Positions 60,425 to 64,000 of a stretch of DNA of 64,000 nucleotides are shown here, one piece after another (position 1 is the stretch's first letter; each line of letters begins with the position of its first letter). The stretch lies in the NCBI GenBank assembly GCA_963795415.1, contig CAWCHQ010000003.1, positions 372,001 through 436,000 on the forward strand. The letters are read 5' to 3'. The stretch is from CAVSUZ01 sp963795415 (GTDB lineage Bacteria > Pseudomonadota > Alphaproteobacteria > Acetobacterales > Acetobacteraceae). The notes below the pieces were generated by a model that did no database searches, was not told where the DNA came from, and saw nothing but the letters and a program-made list of their open reading frames with translations. The position numbers and the translations under genes were made by a program.

Positions 60425-60624
60425 TCCCGCGTTCCGCCTGGATCAGGCGCCAGACGCAGCACGGCGCCATCCGGCCGCACGATCTCCACGATGGTCTCCA
60501 GGCGAATGAGCCGTGTCTGATGATCCTCCACCCGCTGCGCCAGGGCCTTGACGCCGTCCGTCAGCGTGGTGACCCGTTCGCTGAGCGCGGCGAGGCGCGC
60601 GAGCCGATCGAACCAGTCGCTCAC
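60421..60624 (-). CDS. Small coiled-coil protein of unknown function
   Basis: A 67-residue protein reading MSDWFDRLARLAALSERVTT and LTDGVKALAQRVEDHQTRLI, a heptad coiled coil, then a Pro/Gly tail. The start overlaps the RHH gene (ATGA) and the stop overlaps the nusG stop on the other strand by 4 bases. No family recognised; probably works with the RHH protein. Confidence 0.6.
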   Translation of the reverse strand: MSDWFDRLARLAALSERVTTLTDGVKALAQRVEDHQTRLIRLETIVEIVRPDGAVLRLAPDPGGTRD

Positions 60625-60902
60625 GGCCTGGCGTCGAGCCGGGCTAGGGTGGCCGCGAGGGCGCTAATGGTGCTGTCCATGTCGGCTTCCATGCGTCGCA
60701 GCAGCGCATCGAATTGTTGCAGGGCAGCGGCTTCAGTGCGGTCCGGCCCGGCATCAAGCGCCCGTTCCCGCAGGTAGGCGGAAACCGAAAGTCCCGCCTC
60801 GGCGGCCTTTTCCGCGATGCGGTGAGCCTCGCTCGGGCTGACCAGGGCTGTCAGCCGGGCGGTACGCCCGGTGTCCGCGGAAACGGCGAGGGTTGCACTC
60901 AT
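60621..60902 (-). CDS. Ribbon-helix-helix protein, relaxosome/MobC-like
   Basis: A 93-residue protein. TARLTALVSPSEAHRIAEKA and AEAGLSVSAYLRERALDAGP match the ribbon-helix-helix of plasmid mobilisation accessory proteins and CopG relatives. A C-terminal coiled coil follows. With the coupled coiled-coil gene it makes a two-gene unit of unknown role. It may be a plasmid- or ICE-derived remnant. Confidence 0.6.
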   Translation of the reverse strand: MSATLAVSADTGRTARLTALVSPSEAHRIAEKAAEAGLSVSAYLRERALDAGPDRTEAAALQQFDALLRRMEADMDSTISALAATLARLDARP

Positions 60903-60948
60903 GGTCGCTCAAACTTGCACATGCGCAGGCATATACGCAAGTAAAAAT

Positions 60949-61287
60949 TCAGGCGCCGGCCAGCCGGTCCAGCTTGGCCGCCATAATGAAGTCGTTCTCG
61001 TGCAGGCCCTTGATCTTCTTGGTCTGTAGCGAGACCGTGGCATACCCCCAGCCGAAACTGACATCCGGATGGTGGCCTTCTTCCTCTGCCAGCTCGGCCG
61101 CCTTCGCTACGAAGCCGAACGCTTCCCGGAAGTTCTTGAAGCGAAAGGTCCGCTCGATCCGCGTTCCGCCATCCAGCAGGGGCCAGTCCGGCGCCTGGGC
61201 GCGATATCGTTCGGCCTCGGCCGCGGTCAGGGGTGGGATCCCGCCCCGGCAGGGCGTGCAGGTCTTGTCAGCGAGGGTCGCGCTCAT
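60949..61287 (-). CDS. 4a-hydroxytetrahydrobiopterin dehydratase (PCD family)
   Basis: A 112-residue pterin-4a-carbinolamine dehydratase. IERTFRFKNFREAFGFVAKA and ELAEEEGHHPDVSFGWGYAT carry the E-x-x-x-HHP active-site motif, and HENDFIMAAKLD closes the fold. It regenerates the pterin cofactor of phenylalanine hydroxylase or has a folate/molybdopterin role. The start overlaps the stop of the amidohydrolase gene. Confidence 0.93.
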   Translation of the reverse strand: MSATLADKTCTPCRGGIPPLTAAEAERYRAQAPDWPLLDGGTRIERTFRFKNFREAFGFVAKAAELAEEEGHHPDVSFGWGYATVSLQTKKIKGLHENDFIMAAKLDRLAGA

Positions 61288-62141
61288 GCCCCAACTCCAT
61301 CATCTGCTGTCGGTGACCATTTATAGACCCGCGCCAGCGTTCCACCCATGAGGGCGGCCTTGTCGCTCTCCGACAACCGGTCCGTGGCCCGGAACGCATC
61401 CACGCCTTGCGCGTATGTCAGCAGCGCCGTCGCCCGCGTCCAGTCGGTTCCCCACATGCACCGGTCCAGCCCGAATGCATCGATGATCCGGCATACCGGA
61501 TCCCAGATGTCGTGATACGGAAACGGCTCGTGCGACAGCGTGCAGGCCCCGCTGATCTTGATCCGCGTGTTCGGATGCGCCGCCAGCGCCAGCACGGTCG
61601 GCAGATCGGCCCAGGGCTCCGCCGGCGCAGGCGGTGCGTGCGGCTGGCGCAGCCCCAGATGGTCGATCACCAGGACAGTCTGCGGATTGCGCGCGGCCAG
61701 GCCGGCGAGCTGATCCAGCCGCCCGGCGCAGAGCAGGTTGACGGGCATGCCGTGGCGCGCTGCGGCGGCCAGGGCGTGGTTGATGCCCGGATCGGCGGGA
61801 TCGTCCGGCACGTCCGGGTTGAGCAGCACCCGAACGCCCACTGTGCCATTCGTCGCCGCCCAGTCGGCGATCACCTCGGCCACGGCAGGGTCCGACGTAT
61901 CGACCGGCTTGATCAGCGCGAACCGGGTTGGATGCAGCTTATGCACTTGCAGCGCGTAGGTGGCATCGTAGCGGTAGAGCGAGTAGGGCGAGACCAGCAG
62001 CGCGCCATCCACCCCGACTGCGTCCATGGCGGCCACCATCTCGTCTCCGGTGACGGATTCCGGGCCGGCGAGATGGCCAATCCAGGGCCGGCCGGGATGA
62101 TGGCGTTCGTAAGCGTGCACCTGGACGTCGATTACCGGCAT
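61284..62141 (-). CDS. Amidohydrolase family protein (TIM-barrel metal-dependent hydrolase)
   Basis: A 285-residue enzyme of the amidohydrolase_2 family. The start MPVIDVQVHAYERHHPGRPW has the HxH-like VHAY metal element; then VLVIDHLGLRQPHAPPAPAE, RIKISGACTLSHEPFPYHDI and the signature CMWGTDWTRATALLTYAQG with the catalytic aspartate. Relatives hydrolyse lactones or decarboxylate aromatic acids. Overlaps the pterin dehydratase gene by 4 bases. Confidence 0.88.
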   Translation of the reverse strand: MPVIDVQVHAYERHHPGRPWIGHLAGPESVTGDEMVAAMDAVGVDGALLVSPYSLYRYDATYALQVHKLHPTRFALIKPVDTSDPAVAEVIADWAATNGTVGVRVLLNPDVPDDPADPGINHALAAAARHGMPVNLLCAGRLDQLAGLAARNPQTVLVIDHLGLRQPHAPPAPAEPWADLPTVLALAAHPNTRIKISGACTLSHEPFPYHDIWDPVCRIIDAFGLDRCMWGTDWTRATALLTYAQGVDAFRATDRLSESDKAALMGGTLARVYKWSPTADDGVGA

Positions 62142-62176
62142 CGGTCATCTCCTTCCCGCGTTTGCCTGCCTACCTG

Positions 62177-62211
62177 GAGCAGTTTCAGGCTGACTGTATC
62201 AGCCTGAAACG
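62177..62211. repeat. TTTCAGGCTGA palindrome cutting vapC
   Basis: GAGCAGTTTCAGGCTGA and TCAGCCTGAAAC arms as in the other copies. On the minus strand it adds VSG and a stop to the truncated vapC. Confidence 0.88.
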
Positions 62212-62351
62212 GCCCCGTGCAGGAGTTCGGTGAGCACGATGGTAGAAATGCAGAGGCCGTCCGCCTCGGCATTGAACCGCTCACGCGAGCTGGCCGGGCG
62301 ATCACGCAGGACCCGAATGCAAAGATTCGCATCCAGCAGATAACGCAGCAT
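62199..62351 (-). pseudogene. VapC-type PIN toxin, truncated by a repeat
   Basis: The start MLRYLLDANLCIRVLRDRPA carries the first catalytic aspartate, and LCISTIVLTELLHGA the glutamate, as in PIN toxins. After about 48 residues the sequence enters the palindrome at 62177-62211 and stops; a complete VapC has about 130 residues. The remaining acidic residues are missing, so it cannot be an active nuclease. Confidence 0.85.
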
Positions 62352-62352
62352 C

Positions 62353-62580
62353 CTACAGCCTGTCGCGGGCCTGCGGCGGCGGCTGGTTGCGGTCCGGCAG
62401 ATCGATCCCCGGCGCGGCAAAAAAATCGTCCCAAATTGCGCTGGAGGGGACGATCACGCGCCGGGAGCCCTTTGGGATGATCGTCACCTCGCGGACGGAG
62501 TTGGGAAAGGCGACGTCTTTGCCGAGGCGGACAGCAAGGCCTCTCTCGGGGCGCGTGGCCGCATCTCGGCGGTCACCCAC
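62353..62580 (-). CDS. VapB-type antitoxin (AbrB fold)
   Basis: A 75-residue protein with the AbrB/SpoVT-type swapped hairpin (VRLGKDVAFPNSVREVTIIP then KGSRRVIVPSSAIWDDFFAA). The C-terminal DLPDRNQPPPQARDRL is toxin-binding. The start is unusual: a GTG at 62580 inside folA, giving an atypical N-terminus (GDRRDAATRPERG); the AbrB start may be damaged. Its toxin partner is truncated. Confidence 0.7.
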   Translation of the reverse strand: MGDRRDAATRPERGLAVRLGKDVAFPNSVREVTIIPKGSRRVIVPSSAIWDDFFAAPGIDLPDRNQPPPQARDRL

Positions 62581-62971
62581 CGCCGATCAGCCAGGCCGGG
62601 TCGAACCAGCGGTCGGCCTCGCCGTCGTACGGCAGGCGCGTGATGTCCCAGTGCTGGATCAGGGGCGCGTAGGCGGTCCACACTGGTGGGCCGCCGCCGA
62701 TAAATACGACCCGGTCGGGGAAGCGGTCGAGAAGGTCCTTGGGACGCATGGAGGAGCGGATTTCCACGATCGTGCGGTCGGCGTAAGCTTCCTTCGGGAT
62801 GGAGCGGACCGTGACCGGCCCGGCGAGCAGGACATGACCGCGCGTGGCGGCCCAGAACCGGCGCACGTCTTCCTTGTATTCGGGGCCTGCCTCGTCTTCC
62901 CATGGCATGCGCCCTCGCAGGCCTAGCTGGCCACGTTGGCCGATGGCGCACATTGCTCGAATAGTTGCCAC
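62573..62971 (-). CDS. folA: Dihydrofolate reductase
   Basis: A 132-residue DHFR, reducing dihydrofolate with NADPH. ATIRAMCAIGQRGQLGLRGR and MPWEDEAGPEYKEDVRRFWA give the start and substrate pocket (LPW-E/D, here MPWEDE), and VVFIGGGPPVWTAYAPLI the NADPH loop. It is shorter than the typical 160 residues and ends at WFDPAWLIGGG. The C-terminal strands seem reduced. It may be a compact type rather than the main DHFR. Confidence 0.82.
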   Translation of the reverse strand: MATIRAMCAIGQRGQLGLRGRMPWEDEAGPEYKEDVRRFWAATRGHVLLAGPVTVRSIPKEAYADRTIVEIRSSMRPKDLLDRFPDRVVFIGGGPPVWTAYAPLIQHWDITRLPYDGEADRWFDPAWLIGGG

Positions 62972-63401
62972 AGTAAGCTCCCCTGATCCGCCTAGCGCAT
63001 TACAGGATTTCCCACAGCGCGTCCTGCCCGTATATTAGAGCAGATCGCGCTTGACTGGAAACGCCTTACGTTTCCAGGAGCGCGTGAATTTGCTCTAAAA
63101 CCAGCCGCCGAAGAGTCACACCCACCCGTCATTCCCGCGAAAGCGGGAATCCATGATACCCGCCGCGACGATGAGTCCGCCTTAACGGCGATTGGTATAA
63201 AACCATGAAGTCAGAGCGTTTCAGGCTGATACAGTCAACCTGAAACTGCTCTAGAGGCCTGGGCGTACGCCAGCGATGCGCCTGACACGCGGGCCGCTGG
63301 ACCAGCGCGGCTCTAACCGCAGGCTGGAATTGGACGTAGTTCAGCCCGAAGCTTACGATGCGCTCGCGCCGCCGCGGGTGCCTAAGGGAAGGAGCTACCG
63401 A
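62972..63401. other. Intergenic region packed with three palindrome families
   Basis: It holds a TTAGAGCAGATCGCGC...TTTGCTCTAA palindrome with TGGAAAC-GCCTTAC-GTTTCCA centre (63035-63097), a GTCATTCCCGC-GAAA-GCGGGAATCCAT palindrome (63128-63155), and a TTTCAGGCTGA palindrome (63212-63253). The last 145 bases lead to the sulfatase gene; AAGGAGC is its ribosome site. No gene. Confidence 0.8.
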
Positions 63402-64000
63402 ATGAATCGCCGCGATCTGTTCGCATCAAGTGCGAAAGCAGCATTGGCGACCGCGCTGGGCAGTTCCTGGTTGGGCGGCGCTGCTCAGGCGCAGACGTCT
63501 CAACCCGCCGCCGCCCCTGCCGGTGGGGCGCCCCCGGACCGTACCATTCTACCAATACCCGAACCGAAGCCGCCGACGATCGACGTCCTGGATGCACGGA
63601 ACGTTATTCCACCCGCACGGTTCGAGGTCAAAGCCCCACCGACCGCGCCCAACGTGCTGATTGTGCTGCTCGACGATATGGGGTTCGGCCAATCGAGTGC
63701 ATTCGGCGGTCCGATCCATATGCCGAGCCTGGAGCGCCTGGCCAATGAAGGGCTGCGCTACAACCAGTTCCATACAACAGCGCTCTGCTCGCCCACACGC
63801 ACCGCGCTGCTGACCGGCCGTAATCACCACATGAATAATATGGGCGGCATCACCGAGGTAGCGACGGCGTTTCCGGGCAACACCGGCGTCAGACCACAGG
63901 CGATCGCGCCATTGGCTGAAACGCTCCGTCTGAACGGCTATGGAACGGCAGCGTTCGGGAAATATCATGAGGCACCCGTGTGGGAAATCAGCCCTGTCGG
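63402..64000 (+). CDS. Arylsulfatase, N-terminal part (runs off the window)
   Basis: The first 199 codons of a sulfatase. A signal peptide (MNRRDLFASSAKAALATALG, RRD suggesting the Tat system) precedes a Pro/Ala linker. The active-site motif CSPTR is seen in FHTTALCSPTRTALLTGRNH, where the cysteine is converted to formylglycine; metal ligands are in NVLIVLLDDMGFGQSSAFGG. The remainder is beyond the edge. The start at 63402 follows AAGGAGC. Periplasmic release of sulfate is likely. Confidence 0.92.
   Translation, partial: MNRRDLFASSAKAALATALGSSWLGGAAQAQTSQPAAAPAGGAPPDRTILPIPEPKPPTIDVLDARNVIPPARFEVKAPPTAPNVLIVLLDDMGFGQSSAFGGPIHMPSLERLANEGLRYNQFHTTALCSPTRTALLTGRNHHMNNMGGITEVATAFPGNTGVRPQAIAPLAETLRLNGYGTAAFGKYHEAPVWEISPV

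Overview
The window reads as a piece of the chromosome of a GC-rich alphaproteobacterium, most likely of the family Acetobacteraceae. Reasons are the housekeeping clusters (scpA / site-2 protease / nagZ, rimP-nusA-ylxR-infB-rbfA, proC with a TetR-like gene and a phasin, prmC with a DUF4167 gene), a ROSE-type heat-shock leader before an Hsp20 gene, and many short palindromic repeats of the kinds common in that group. I cannot name genus or species from sequence alone.

Layout. 1-2.85 kb: scpA (cut by the window edge), an M50 protease, nagZ and ohr. 2.9-12.1 kb: a mobile-element graveyard. A group II intron open reading frame is split, with its reverse-transcriptase part near 3.0-3.5 kb and its maturase end plus RNA domain V near 11.6-12.0 kb. 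Between them lie a periplasmic binding protein, a frameshifted O-methyltransferase, a frameshifted winged-helix/TPR regulator, an IS110 gene, an IS256 remnant and an intact IS1182-type element. 12.3-15 kb: a small secreted protein, a PEP-mutase-like enzyme and an enolase-superfamily enzyme. 15.3-21.3 kb: the rimP-nusA-ylxR-infB-rbfA operon with a terminator-like leader. 21.3-26.8 kb: accessory DNA with a phased GTAC array, a duplicated DUF4258/DUF2283 module, a GNAT gene, membrane proteins and an HxlR regulator. 27-34 kb: SURF1, an M32 carboxypeptidase, and an overlapping hldD-lgt-midA-pgeF-lipoprotein operon on the minus strand. 34-45.4 kb: ubiK-like, ybjN-like, proC, tetR-like, phasin, ppa, cupin, sugar kinase, GST, tusA-like, histone-deacetylase-family, vapBC, an ABC ATPase and a molybdopterin oxidoreductase. 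45.4-47.3 kb: a second GTAC array, a beta-lactamase pseudogene and a second IS110. 47.4-54 kb: lytic transglycosylase, threonine aldolase, prmC, DUF4167, rpmE, hsp20 and a degenerate DUF442-like protein. 54-57.4 kb: a sugar ABC importer lacking a local ATPase. 57.8-64 kb: iron-permease-like protein, dihydroorotate-dehydrogenase-like protein with a 15-bp tandem repeat at its start, tRNA-Trp-secE-nusG, small coupled genes, phhB-like, amidohydrolase, folA, a broken vapBC pair, and the start of an arylsulfatase.

Two features run through the whole window. First, many genes, including the normally essential nusA, are interrupted by one-base changes, mostly extensions of short homopolymer runs. This points to residual sequencing error at least as much as to gene decay, so frameshifted genes here should not be called dead without checking. 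Second, intergenic DNA is crowded with palindromic repeat families, some of which enter coding sequence (rbfA, midA), supply a stop codon (molybdopterin oxidoreductase) or cut a gene short (vapC). The least explained pattern is a pair of arrays, 24 kb apart, of GTAC-centred units repeating every 32-33 bp.
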